From Monoraphidium neglectum (taxonomy: Eukaryota; Chlorophyta; Chlorophyceae; Sphaeropleales; Selenastraceae), in contig NW_014013260.1 in NCBI RefSeq assembly GCF_000611645.1, positions 6,573 through 29,485 of the forward strand: DNA of 22,913 nucleotides, in the 5' to 3' direction. Both the position numbers and the translations under genes were made by a program. Shown piece by piece: positions 10,164-22,681 of the stretch (positions within the stretch are counted from its first letter, which is position 1; each line of letters starts with the position of its first letter). The notes beneath the pieces were generated by a model. That model was given only the letters and a program-made list of their open reading frames with translations. It ran no database searches and was not told where the DNA came from.

Positions 10164-13100
10164 CTACAAGACACCAAACGCCTCGCAGGCAGGCAGCAGC
10201 CAGGCCGGCGCAGTCAGCCCATACCGCTCGGGCAAGCTGACGCCCACGCCATCCAGTCGCCAAAGCGGGCCATTAATCAATCCCAGAGCCCCGCACTCCA
10301 CCGCCGCTAGCCGCGCCTCAAGCGCACGCATATCTGCCCACAGCGCCGCTCTGGATGCGCCAATCACCCCAGCCGCAGCCGCGGCGCCCCTGGCTTGCGC
10401 TCCCTGCCCCTCAGCAGCCGCCGCTGCCAGGGCATGTGCCTGGCGCCGAGCCCCGCTGCCGCCTTCTGCACCCGCGGTCAGCGGCAGCGGCCGGGGCAGG
10501 AGCCGCTTGAAGGCTGATCTGTCGCACTCAGTCAACCGCAGCCGGGCAAGGACTGAAGGGCAGCTGCCATCGAGATGTATCAGGCGGTCTTGGACTGCTG
10601 GAGCGGGACCACCACCCACTCTGCTCGGGCCATCGCCGCAGCTGCTGGGGACCGTGGCGCGCATCGCGCTGGGCATGTTGATGCCGGCGCAGGTGGGGGC
10701 GATGCCGCCGTCGCCGCCTCTCCCACCACAGCGGCACGCCCTGTGCCCAAGTAAGGACGCAGGCCCTGGCAGAGCCGCCTCGCTTGCTATTGTCGGCTCG
10801 TGCTGCTCTGAGTCAGCTTGTTCGGGGGCCGCTGCCGAAACGGCAGGCACCGCCTCTGCCGCCGCTGCTATCAAAATGCCACCGTTGCCAGCCTCGGCTT
10901 GGACCGGCGAAAGCAAGCCAGCCGGCGTGGTCTCGCCAGCTGCTGGTTGCACGTTTGATGAGGCTGATGAGGGTGTCGTGCCTGCAGCCGCCGCCCCATC
11001 TGTCCTGGGTTGGGCGCCGACTGCAGCCGGCCCAGCGGCCGCCGCAGGCGCCGCTGCCGGCCGCGGCGAGGGCGCGAGGGGTGCGACCTCAAACCACCCG
11101 CTGTCTCCAACAGGGGCAGGTAGTGCCTGCTGTGGCGCTGGTGTTTGCCCTCCGCCGAGCGCCACCTGTGCAGGGGCCGCGGCCCCCGCCGCGCCCTCGG
11201 GCTGCTGCCTCCCACCTCCCCCGGTCTCAAGCTCAATCCAACCGCTGTCGAGGACAGGCCCCGCGGCTTTTGAAGCGCCCAACAAACCAGGCGGCTGGGG
11301 GATCTGGCCGTCTTGGGCTGCAAGGCTTGTGCTGGCACTTTGCGTTGCCACTGGCTGCGCCGAATAATGCGCCGCCGACGTCACCACGTCCACTGCCGCT
11401 GCTGCAACCAGCTGGCGGTCTGCTGCCTGCTGCGGCTGGCCGTTCGTGGCGGCGGTCGCAGCTGCTTGCATCTCCATGCTGCCGGCCGGAGGCGGCTGCG
11501 CGCATCGCCGCGCGACAACGCCGTCCCTTGCTGTTTCTGTGACGGTGTTGCTGATGGGCGCAACCCCTGCCATACAGCAGGGGCCTGGTGTGGATGCAGC
11601 CCAGCCCCCACCAGCCGCAGCGCCGCAGCAATCGCGCAGACCGGCGGTGCCCAAAGCGGCCGGAAGCTGCTGCAAAAGCTGCTCCAGCCGCTGCAAGATC
11701 AGCGCCTCACGCGCCTGCTGCAGCGCTGCGGCCACGCCGCCCAATGCGCCGGACGCTGTCCGGTGGAATGCCCCCACTGCCGCCTGCCCAGCAGCCTGGC
11801 ACGCCGGCGTCCCCATCGCGCCGCCCGCCATCAGGGGAAACCTCCACGGTGCGGCGGCTGCGGCATCACTTGCTGCTGATGGAAATGCGGCCACGCCTGG
11901 TGGGGCCGCACGCGCAGCTGGAAGGGCGTCCCTGGGCGCAGGACACACGGGGTGCGAGGCGCAGCAGTGCTGCCTCGTTACGTCCGCTTGCGTCGCGACA
12001 TCTGCGGCCGGCCAGGCCTGCAGCCGCACCGAGCGGCGGCTGGGTGCGCAGTACTTGCGCCGTTGCGGGGTCCCCGCATCCCGCTGCCCCTGCAGTCGCT
12101 GCCGCCGCTGCTGTCGGCGGCGCATTTGCTCTTCCCTGATCATCTCCAGGTTGATGTCGCACGAAGACACGGGGGACAGGTCGGTCGATGCGCCAACAGA
12201 GGGCCTTGGCTGCTGCACCTGATAAGCTTCCATTGCTGTGGCGGGCCCCACGGCGCCGGCCGTGCTGCGGCGCCGCGCGTCGCGTGGGGAGAGTGTGGCG
12301 GTTGCCAGAAGCTCTCGGGCAGCTGCCGATGGCCTCGGTGCGCTGCCTGTGTCACCCAGCAGCGCATCACCTTGCCAGCCGAGGCCCTCTGCCACTTGCT
12401 GCTGGGACCGGGCTGCTGGCACCTGCGCCTCCAAAACGTGGCGCCCTTCCGCTGCGGTCGGGTCGGATGCGGCCGCGTCGCAAAGTGGGAGTTTTCTCCT
12501 GCCTTGAGGCATTCCTGCCAGAAGCGGGCCCTGAGACGACGCGCCCGTGCCGCTTTCTTGCCTGCTGCACGCGTCGCACCGCGCACCCTCACCAGCTGAC
12601 GAGCTGCTGCCGCGTCTGCTCACGGCAATTCCTTGCAGTCCTGCATGCGCGGGGCTGAGGTGGTCGCACGGCGCGCCCGTCTCATGCGTTGCTGGCTGCT
12701 CAATGTCCAAGCTATTGTTAACAAAATTGCGGAGCTTTGTCGACCAATTTAAGCTCTGCCTGCTGCTGCTGCGCCTGCTGCCGCTTCTGCCGCTGCTGGT
12801 CTCGCTGCTTGAACTGGGGCTGGGGGCTCGCACTGCAACCAGCAAGCTGTGCAGGAGCTCAGTCTCTGCAGTGGCAGCGGCGGCAGCAGCCGCAACTGCC
12901 GTCCCTGCTTGCTGAGTGGGGACGGCAGCTGTCCCTGCGTTGCCAGTAAACAGCACTGCCGCAGTGCCCGCCACCGTCGCTGCCTCCGCGTGCAAATCAC
13001 TGCCGCCAGGCTGGGCCAATTCTGGGCAAATGGCAGCTGCCACACAAGTTGGCACAGCTGCCGCCGCCTGCACCGGCGGCGTGCGGGGGGCAGCAACCTG

Positions 13101-13874
13101 CCCATGAAGCCCACGTGAGATTTCGCCCGCGCTCCGAGTCTCTACATCTGGGCGAGACTTGTCGGCAACGCCAGGGCTCTGCAGGGCGTGCCGATCTAGA
13201 TCGGCACGCAAACCTGTTGGCTGTGTGCGGTTTCTGGGGCGGCCGCTTTTGACGCTGCCGTTGACGCTGCCCTCGCTGCTGCCCCCGCTGCTGACCGTGC
13301 TGCCGCTGAAGCTGCTGTAGTCCTCGTCGGCACTCTGCTCGAAGCTCAGAACCTCTGTCTGCGGCCCGAGGCTCACGAGCCGCAGCATCCCCTGGCCGCC
13401 GCCGCCGCCGCCAGCTCGCGTGAGCCCGGGCACCGGCGGAGCCGTGGGCGCCTGTGGCTTCGGCTGTACAGGCAGCCGCTGCAGCCCGGCATGCTGCAGA
13501 CCATGACCATGCTTTGCGCCTACAGCCGCCGCCGCAACCCACGGCGCGGCAGCACTTGCAGACGGGGCGCCGGCCTCATCTTCAGAAAACACAATCTCAT
13601 ACCCTTGGATGCTGCCGCCGCTGGCAGACACCACTACATCGCCACTGGACACCTCTGACACAGTCATTGCCTCCTCAGACACTTGCTGTGCAAGCGCGGC
13701 AGATGGTAATGCGGCCAGGCGTGCTGCTGGCGCTGCCTGCGACGGCGCAGCGGGGGCGCGTGCCATGGCGCCTGTCTGCGTCCACGACAAGGCGGCATTT
13801 GCCGCTGCTGCCTGAGTCGTGCCTGCGGATACAGCAATGTGATGAGTATTTTGTGTGAGGCTGTTTATGCACAT
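10164..13874 (-). CDS. Long disordered Ala/Gln/Pro-rich protein, function unknown
   Basis: One uninterrupted frame of 1236 codons ending in TAG. I do not recognise any domain. The protein is mostly low complexity (Ala, Gly, Pro, Gln, Ser), with a Ser/acidic patch (DEDYSSFSGS), an Arg/Ser patch (SSRQSLNWSTKLRNF), a charged helix (EMIREEQMRRRQQRRQRL), two copies of a DSGW(I/F)E(L/V) motif (W879, W927) and an ordered-looking C-terminus (SVLARLRLTECDRSAFKRLL, then an Ala/Leu/Glu helix near LWADMRALEARLAAVE). The start is uncertain: the ATG at 13766 (GCGCCATGGC) has the better context and gives 1200 aa; the ATG at 13874 is the longest. A TATATA word 140 nt upstream (14015-14020) suggests no large missing 5' exon. 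An open frame of 3.7 kb in GC-rich DNA is suggestive, not proof; the complement also has long open frames. It could be a scaffold or regulatory protein. Confidence 0.62.
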   Translation of the reverse strand: MCINSLTQNTHHIAVSAGTTQAAAANAALSWTQTGAMARAPAAPSQAAPAARLAALPSAALAQQVSEEAMTVSEVSSGDVVVSASGGSIQGYEIVFSEDEAGAPSASAAAPWVAAAAVGAKHGHGLQHAGLQRLPVQPKPQAPTAPPVPGLTRAGGGGGGQGMLRLVSLGPQTEVLSFEQSADEDYSSFSGSTVSSGGSSEGSVNGSVKSGRPRNRTQPTGLRADLDRHALQSPGVADKSRPDVETRSAGEISRGLHGQVAAPRTPPVQAAAAVPTCVAAAICPELAQPGGSDLHAEAATVAGTAAVLFTGNAGTAAVPTQQAGTAVAAAAAAATAETELLHSLLVAVRAPSPSSSSETSSGRSGSRRSSSRQSLNWSTKLRNFVNNSLDIEQPATHETGAPCDHLSPAHAGLQGIAVSRRGSSSSAGEGARCDACSRQESGTGASSQGPLLAGMPQGRRKLPLCDAAASDPTAAEGRHVLEAQVPAARSQQQVAEGLGWQGDALLGDTGSAPRPSAAARELLATATLSPRDARRRSTAGAVGPATAMEAYQVQQPRPSVGASTDLSPVSSCDINLEMIREEQMRRRQQRRQRLQGQRDAGTPQRRKYCAPSRRSVRLQAWPAADVATQADVTRQHCCASHPVCPAPRDALPAARAAPPGVAAFPSAASDAAAAAPWRFPLMAGGAMGTPACQAAGQAAVGAFHRTASGALGGVAAALQQAREALILQRLEQLLQQLPAALGTAGLRDCCGAAAGGGWAASTPGPCCMAGVAPISNTVTETARDGVVARRCAQPPPAGSMEMQAAATAATNGQPQQAADRQLVAAAAVDVVTSAAHYSAQPVATQSASTSLAAQDGQIPQPPGLLGASKAAGPVLDSGWIELETGGGGRQQPEGAAGAAAPAQVALGGGQTPAPQQALPAPVGDSGWFEVAPLAPSPRPAAAPAAAAGPAAVGAQPRTDGAAAAGTTPSSASSNVQPAAGETTPAGLLSPVQAEAGNGGILIAAAAEAVPAVSAAAPEQADSEQHEPTIASEAALPGPASLLGHRACRCGGRGGDGGIAPTCAGINMPSAMRATVPSSCGDGPSRVGGGPAPAVQDRLIHLDGSCPSVLARLRLTECDRSAFKRLLPRPLPLTAGAEGGSGARRQAHALAAAAAEGQGAQARGAAAAAGVIGASRAALWADMRALEARLAAVECGALGLINGPLWRLDGVGVSLPERYGLTAPAWLLPACEAFGVL
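13186..13209. repeat. 24-nt perfect palindrome inside the unknown long ORF
   Basis: GCGTGCCGATCT followed directly by its exact reverse complement, with no spacer. It encodes a short stretch around RADLDRHAL in the long minus-strand frame. Confidence 0.95.
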
Positions 13875-14014
13875 GCGTATGCGTCAGGAATCGCACAAAC
13901 CATGGCGTGTGTTGCTGCAGCAACAGCGACACGGTTGGACGCGGCGCTGCTTCTGGCGCTCTGATGGATGCAACACCCCATCTGGCGCTACACGTTCAGC
14001 GTGTAATAAATTTC

Positions 14015-14023
14015 TATATATTT
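14015..14023 (-). promoter_or_regulatory. Candidate TATA box for the long unknown ORF
   Basis: On the minus strand the sequence reads AATATATAG in an AT-rich patch that contrasts with the surrounding DNA. It lies 141 nt upstream of the ATG at 13874 and 249 nt upstream of the ATG at 13766, which allows a normal start site and a 5' UTR of about 110-220 nt. Inference from position and sequence only. Confidence 0.4.
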
Positions 14024-14440
14024 TGTTTCTTTCCGTGGCGGGTTTCACATACCTTGAAAAGGCGAGTGTGAGGTCCCCGAGAGCTCCTGCTCCGGACCAC
14101 CCCTCCGGGTGCTTGGCCGCGCCATTTACTTTCATTAGCGATTCAATCGTCTGCAATTGCTTATGTGTCCCTTGGATTGATGTCGACGATTTCTGGAGTG
14201 TGCGATGTGTTGACCTGGTCAACTCACCATGAAGGAGCACCACCTGCTTCTCAGCTTGCACAGCTTACATGTCAACAGCCACACACGCATGCCCATAGAT
14301 AAGAAGCAGGTGTTGGTTCAACACGACGTGAGCGAACAAACCCGCTGTGGAGCGTGGAGCACGGTTCTCACAGTGGGCGTGGCTGCAGTGCACGTTGTCA
14401 TCCGCTGCTATCGACGTTCACAGCTAAGGAAGTACACCCA

Positions 14441-14480
14441 CATTATTCTTCTTGACGGCACATTATTCTTCTTGACGGCA
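14441..14480. repeat. Perfect 20-bp tandem duplication
   Basis: Bases 14441-14460 (CATTATTCTTCTTGACGGCA) are repeated exactly at 14461-14480. Confidence 0.95.
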
Positions 14481-15122
14481 CGGCTTGAAATTTTGCATGT
14501 ATGCGCAAGGTGAACGGTTGCCCGTGTGGGTGGTGCCACGTTGTGGAGTTGGTGTACTCTGCCTCGCTCACTTGACAAGCAGGTTCTCTTCTCCCCCTTC
14601 CACAACCAAGTTTCCATACTTATCACGATGACACGTGGACGGGGCGCGCGAGCGAGCGCCGCTGGAGGGCCCGCTTGGCTGCCCACTGCAGGGTGGGTAG
14701 CAAACCGACAGCCGCACGGTTGAAGCGCCCCTACCTGCCATGCAATCAAAAGAGGCTGTTACATCAATACTAGAGTTACGGTCAAGAAACGTGCCAACCG
14801 AAAATCATGATATCACATGTCCAAGTTCCAAGGCCCAGTTGTCACGACACATGGGACTATGGACATGAGGACACTTGTCCTATTCATCTATGTGGTCAAC
14901 CAAGATGCCGTGCCGAGTACTGTCAACAAATCCCAACTCAAAACAATTGGATGGAAATTTCAACTTCATTTTGTGAACACAGTAGACTCTATCTCTGTAT
15001 GATACCTTCTAATCAAAAAAGTCGGTTGTGGGCACACCCGCCGCGGCCAAGTTCGTTGGAGCTTGTCGGCCCTTTTTGTTCGTGCATTTCATTGATTCGT
15101 CAGCTTACTGAATTCAATGATA

Positions 15123-15130
15123 AATATAAG
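15123..15130 (+). promoter_or_regulatory. Candidate TATA box for the secreted Cys-rich gene
   Basis: AATATAAG, about 50 nt upstream of the ATG at 15179. If real, transcription would begin near 15155 and the 5' UTR would be short, supporting the ATG at 15179 (or the one at 15263) as the start. Position and sequence only. Confidence 0.35.
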
Positions 15131-15178
15131 TTGCAAAGCAGACGACTGTCGCCAATTGTGTTTCCTACAGTGTTTGCC

Positions 15179-18100
15179 ATGTCGATGTGGCGGGGCGGCA
15201 GCTGGCCTCCATTTGTGAGGCCAAACATATCGCCGAACAATCTGCATTATTTGCGACAATCGATGCAGCGCGCCCCCTGGGCGCCTCCCGGATCGCAGCG
15301 CGGTCGGCAGTGGCGGTGCACGGGCTTGACTGTTGCGCTACTCGCAGCGATCCTTGCCATGCAGCCAAGCCCTGCCGCCGCCCGCCCGATTGGATTGAGC
15401 GGAGGTTCCGGCGCCACCACTTCCGCTGCCCGGCAGCATCTGCGTGCACTCCTCCCCTGGAGCAACGCACCGCGCGCGGCCGCAGGCGAGGACGGCAGTA
15501 GCCGCGGCCCCGGCGCGGCGGCACGGCGGCGCCGCATGCACGAGTTTCGAGTGACGGTCGGCGCAGCCACATTCCCAGACCCATCCACTACCAACGACCC
15601 GCCTGGCTCCGCCACGCCCGTGTCGGGGTTCGATCTGCCGCGCCCGTTTGGAGCAGCCACTGTGCTGGTGGCACCCGACGCGGCTGCTGACGAGCGGGAC
15701 GACGCCGCGCAGCTGCCCCGCTGCTACTTCTCAAGCGGCATGAACCGCTGCTTCCTCAACCCGGAGTTTCCGCTGACGTACCCTCCTCCAAAAGGCGACC
15801 CCGCCGCACGGTGAGATGCCGGGGGCCGCACGCATCATCGGCGGGCCCATCTGTTCAGTTCAGCTTGCCACTAGTTGGCGGCTTGTGCCGGCCGCACTCT
15901 GCATCCTCACACAAGGCCGCGGTGCATGATATCTACCATGTGTCATCCACCAAGATGCCGTACCGACTGCGCTTTTTAAAACCCGCCGATCCCTGCTGAT
16001 GCTTGCGTTAATCCCTGCTGTTGGCCATGTACCAGGTTCGAGTTGAAACTGGTGGCGCGCGGCTATGCCTGCTCGCGCCACGTCAGCGAGGTTTCCTGCA
16101 GCTCTGACCCTTCACAACAGTGCCGGTGGCGCGGCGGGCCCCCAGGCAGCATTGGCGGCGCGGGGGGCGGCGGCGGGGGCAGCGGCGGTGGCGGGCCCGC
16201 GCTGGCGGCGGCGGTTTCGGGCGGACTGGGGCGGCCGTGCGCGCTAGATGAGGCAGCGCAGGCCAAGGCTGTATCGGACTTCTATGTGAGTCGCGAGTTC
16301 ATCTGCAGTCTCTGTTGCTGCCAGGCCGTGCTGGAGAATTGGAAGAAAGCTGTCAGCAATTGCTGGGGCAGGTTATCAGGGGCAGCCGGGGCAGGCGCCG
16401 GACCAGCTGGCGGGCTGCTGGCTGCAGGCATGCAAGGCCGACTTGTAGATCTGCTTGTCGTCGCAGGGAGCAGCATTCGTTCATCAGCAGCTCGACCTGT
16501 TGTGTTGTAAGCATCTCGATCGCCTCACCGGCTGTCCTGACGCGCAACCGACGCCCCGCTTCGGCGCCCGCCCCGCAGCTGTGCCCGGGCAGCAAGGTGC
16601 TCAGATATATCAACTGCGCCACTGCGGCAAAGGCCGACGCCTGCAGCGCTCTGCAGGGGTGCGAATGGTCGGAGTCGACTGCCTCTGACAACTCCACGCT
16701 GTCTTACGTAATGGGTGAGCCGGGCAGCTGTCGAGAAGCAAGGCCGCATCTGGCGGCAGACATGCTGTGCTGCACGGCTTGACTGTGGCTAAGGCGGGCA
16801 GCTGCTTCACGGCCTTGGCCAGCATTGCTGCAGGCCGGCAGTAGAGCAGCGGTGTGCATCGGCGCTGTCTACATGCCCCCTCCCTTCCAGCCGACCCCCT
16901 CATCAAGCTCCATGCTTGTAGCCCCACCATTTGCAGATGCGGCCTCGGCTCTCCGTTGCCCCGGCCGCCAGTAACACAGTTATATCAAATCCCATTGCCG
17001 ACCCCACAAACCCAGGGGCCATCAACGACACCCTGTCCTGGACCACCATCCGCCCCCTGGGCGTGCTGCCGCTCGACGCGCGCTGCCGGCCCACTGACCT
17101 CAGATTTGAGGACGGGGAGCAGGCAACAGGGCCGCCGCTCAGCAGGGAGATGTGGGGCACGTGCAACACGGTGCGGCGGCTGAACGGGGGGCCGGTGTGC
17201 GACGCGGCGAAGGACCCTGCGGCGTGCCCGTCGCTGGATGGAGACATGTACGGTGAGCAAGACGCTTTTGGTTGTGGAGTGTTGCGTGGGCCCACCAGGA
17301 AGCGCGGCTGGCCGCGTGGGAGCGAGAGCCCGGCGAGATTGGGGGGCCGTTTGTGTGCTGGGAAGGGCTGAGGTCGTGGGCGTGGAGAAGACTGACTTTG
17401 GGTGCTTTCTCTCCGCCGCGTTCATCGACTGGCAGAGCACTGGCAGTATGGGGGCATGATGCGGAGCACCCATCAATTGCTGGGCGGCGGCGCTTGGAGC
17501 CACCAGTTTGTGGCTGACTGGTGAGCGCTCGAACCGGCTGCAGGCCTGCGTGTGCACTGCAGCGCGCGCGCAAGCTACAGTTCTGTGCCTGCGCCGTGCA
17601 CCGAAGTATGCGTGCAGCGTGGCTGTGTGGGGCGCACCTGCTTTTGCATCCCGCGATGCTCCTGAGCCCACCACTTGGCATCCTTGCCAGCCTCAGCAAA
17701 GAGAAGCTGCCAGCATCCGCTCCCCATGCTCCCCTCTCACGCCTGTCCAGGTGGGCCTGTGACAGCCAGGCAGCGAACGTCGATGCGTGCAAGGCCGCCA
17801 ACACTTCCACCTCCATCTACTCAAAGCCAAAGAGACCAAAGACCGCGGCCGTCATTGCCGCGATCCCAAGGCCGCAAAAGCTCTCGCAGGCGCCACCGGC
17901 CCCGACCGCCAGCAACGCCACCGCCATCAATGCCTCTGATGCTGGCGCGGCAACCACGGACGCCACCGACGCAGGCTCGTCAGAAGGGGATGAAGGGGAC
18001 GCGGCGGCGGCAGAGGAACAGACAGGAGATGGCAGCGCAAAGGATGAGGAGGAGGCTCTGCTAGACGAGCCCCTGACCGGCGACAAGTGGGGGTCCCAAC

Positions 18101-18309
18101 AGGACCCTGGGTCAGCAGTCGTGCCACCGGAGGTCGGGGCTGCCGCCAACGTCAGCAGCGCCGTCGCCCCTGCAAGCGAGGCCAACGGCACCGCGGCGAC
18201 ACCGGAGCCGCTGCGCAAGCCGAATGGGGGGGCACGGGCGGCGGGGCCGCTGGAGGGTCTTACGTTCCTGTTGGTCGCTGCTGCCATTGCGCTTGAAATA
18301 GTTGTGTGA
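15179..18309 (+). CDS. Predicted secreted Cys-rich, tail-anchored protein, function unknown
   Basis: Six exons: 15179-15810, 16036-16285, 16579-16707, 16937-17252, 17436-17520, 17751-18309, giving about 656 aa. Phases (2,0,0,1,2) all agree; the 85-nt exon 5 was found because it alone reconciles its neighbours. The exon 3/4 join is uncertain: a better donor at 16715 with an acceptor at 16978-16979 also keeps frame and gives 644 aa. After a basic start, a hydrophobic stretch near residues 50-63 (LTVALLAAILAM) looks like a signal peptide; a start at 15263 would place it better. Cysteines cluster in short modules: RCYFSSGMNRC, YACSRHVSEVSC, LCPGSKVLRYINC, ADACSALQGCEW, MWGTCNTVRR, ACDSQAANVDAC. 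The last exon has an acidic Ala/Thr-rich linker with N-glycosylation sites and ends in a hydrophobic tail (GLTFLLVAAAIALEIVV) after small residues, as in GPI-anchor signals. No known family recognised; I infer a cell-surface or wall protein. Confidence 0.75.
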
Positions 18310-19271
18310 CAGTAGGCCGCATACCTTGCTAGAATAACTTACATATAGTGACGAGTCAAACACGTGTTCTGCTCATTGAAGCGCCTGCCGCCGCCGACGC
18401 ATTAGCGCCTGCCTGGGGCGTCCGGCGGTTTGGGGGGACTCAAGGTGCAAGAGTTGGTCTGGCAAACAATAAGAGCTGGCTTGATCCAGCCATCTCGAAG
18501 GCCGCTCCGCATGCAACTAGCTGACATGGCATTGCAAGTGCAAGCCTTGTCTCTGCTGTACGATGCACCGGCACACATGTGCCAATGGAGTTGCCCACAA
18601 GCGCCGGGTGCACGGCGCACGCGCGGGAGGACTTTGGAGTTGCAGAGCTCGTCTTGATTTTTTGAATCAGCTGCCAAATGGCCCCTCTTGCGTTGGTGTT
18701 TGTTGTCCTACGGAGGCGGCTGTCCTGAAAAAAGGGCACATTGTCCTTTCATCACATCCACGCTGGCAATTTTGACACTGGCCAGACCCGTGCTCACAAG
18801 AACAGCGCCCTGGTTTTTTTTCACGTGGTTTGACCAGCGGGGGTCAACACAATTCATCCTGTGCTGCCGGCACTTGAGCCAGCAGTGCCGTGATTTGTTG
18901 AGGCGATAAGCATGTGGGGCTGCGTCCGCGCCACGCAGTGTGAGCACGGTCGTACTGCCCTCTGCTGTTGTGAACTTGCGGCAGCAATGCCCAAAAGCGC
19001 CGAGCCTTGCTTGCACCAGGGCTTTGTATAAATGCCGCACTTGTAGTGTATGTCGTCTTGTCTTTTTTGCAATACACATTGACAGATGCCGCAGTACTCT
19101 GGACACGGCTGCCTAATGGCATGCAACATCACATGCATGGATCCTGCGGTTTTATTTTGATTGTTGCTCGTGATGTGGCACATACCCTTAGCCTTTGATT
19201 TGCAAAGTTAAGATCTGTCTGGGTCTAAAACTCCAATCAAAGATTCCATCAGGGACAGTAGAGCTGCGTTG

Positions 19272-19276
19272 TGTAA
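19272..19276 (+). terminator. Candidate polyadenylation signal (TGTAA) of the secreted Cys-rich gene
   Basis: The first TGTAA I find on the plus strand after the stop at 18309, implying a 3' UTR of nearly 1 kb. TGTAA is the usual polyadenylation signal of chlorophycean nuclear genes. Confidence 0.5.
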
Positions 19277-19437
19277 TGATGAAACGGCTGAAGCCTCGAG
19301 CCTTGGGCGTACTCTATCTGAGCCACTGGTAGGCCAGCTTTCCAGCAGGTGGCTGTGGGGATTACGAGTTCAGTGGTGACAGCTCGACTCCTTCAAGGGA
19401 CCCAGACCTATTCCTGACGGGGCATTATGCGTAGTTA

Positions 19438-19442
19438 TTACA
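19438..19442 (-). terminator. Candidate polyadenylation signal (TGTAA) of the kinase gene
   Basis: The first TGTAA (TTACA on the plus strand) I find downstream of the kinase stop at 20017, implying a 3' UTR of about 580 nt. Confidence 0.5.
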
Positions 19443-20016
19443 CAATTCCCTTCGCAATTAGCCATCTTTTAATCAGTAGGCAGGCCCCTGGAGGCAGTTG
19501 CACGGTACAACGGAAAGCACATCAACTCTCGTGAGGGGATAACAGCACCAACATTAGCAACTCCATGCAACGACAACCAAAACAGAGTGTATACGCAACC
19601 AGAAGCCTGCAGTTGTCTAGCAACAACAATGCCAGCTATTGTCAATGACAGAAAAATCAATTACGGAATTCAGGGTGCACAGCAACGTGATGCCACATCA
19701 CCTGCATGCCTGGCATGCGGGCTGCTGTGTGTGTGAAGTCCCAGCTCGCCTGCGTGTCAAGGTTCAAAAGGTGCTGTGCACCCCCACGCGGCCCAACAAA
19801 GTCTCAACAGGCACAGGAGCCCCTTGCAGCGCTACTGGTGCCGAATACACCAAACCCCCTACCAACAGCATGCAGTTTGACAATACATTGATCGATATCG
19901 AAGCACGGGGAATCAATTGTGGAAGCGTTGTGCACTGCGCACGCAGGGCGCCCTCGCCAGCCCCACAAGCGAGCTGCGAGTTGGTGTGTTGCCGTGCTCG
20001 CACATATAATCAATGA

Positions 20017-22681
<2,665 letters not shown>

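Larger units (their letters stand above)
13875..15178. other. Divergent intergenic region, unknown ORF / secreted Cys-rich protein
   Basis: About 1.3 kb holding both promoters. It contains an exact 20-bp tandem duplication (14441-14480) and a markedly AT-richer part (about 14760-15178), the lowest GC I see in the window. A 61-codon frame at 14817-15002 is present but unrecognised. The frame of the downstream gene also stays open back to 14807. Confidence 0.55.
18310..20016. other. Convergent 3' region, secreted Cys-rich gene / kinase
   Basis: About 1.7 kb with no recognisable protein or RNA gene. It is AT-richer than the coding parts, as expected for 3' UTRs. It carries one TGTAA per strand, 162 nt apart, each in the right orientation for its gene. 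Confidence 0.6.

Noticed and set aside
10507..11367. 286-codon plus-strand ORF opposite the long unknown ORF
   Set aside because: Shadow frame produced by GC-rich, Ala/Gly-biased codons; no domain and much shorter than the minus frame it overlaps.
16854..17183. Alternative frame through exon 4 of the secreted-protein gene (IKLHACSPTICRCG)
   Set aside because: Has Cys residues and an acceptor candidate near 16890, but then loses the WTTIRPL...MWGTCNTVRRLNGG frame that joins in phase to exon 5.
18310..20016. Possible tRNA or snRNA genes in the AT-richer convergent region
   Set aside because: No T-loop GGTTCRA with matching acceptor stem found by eye; a tRNAscan or Rfam search would be decisive.
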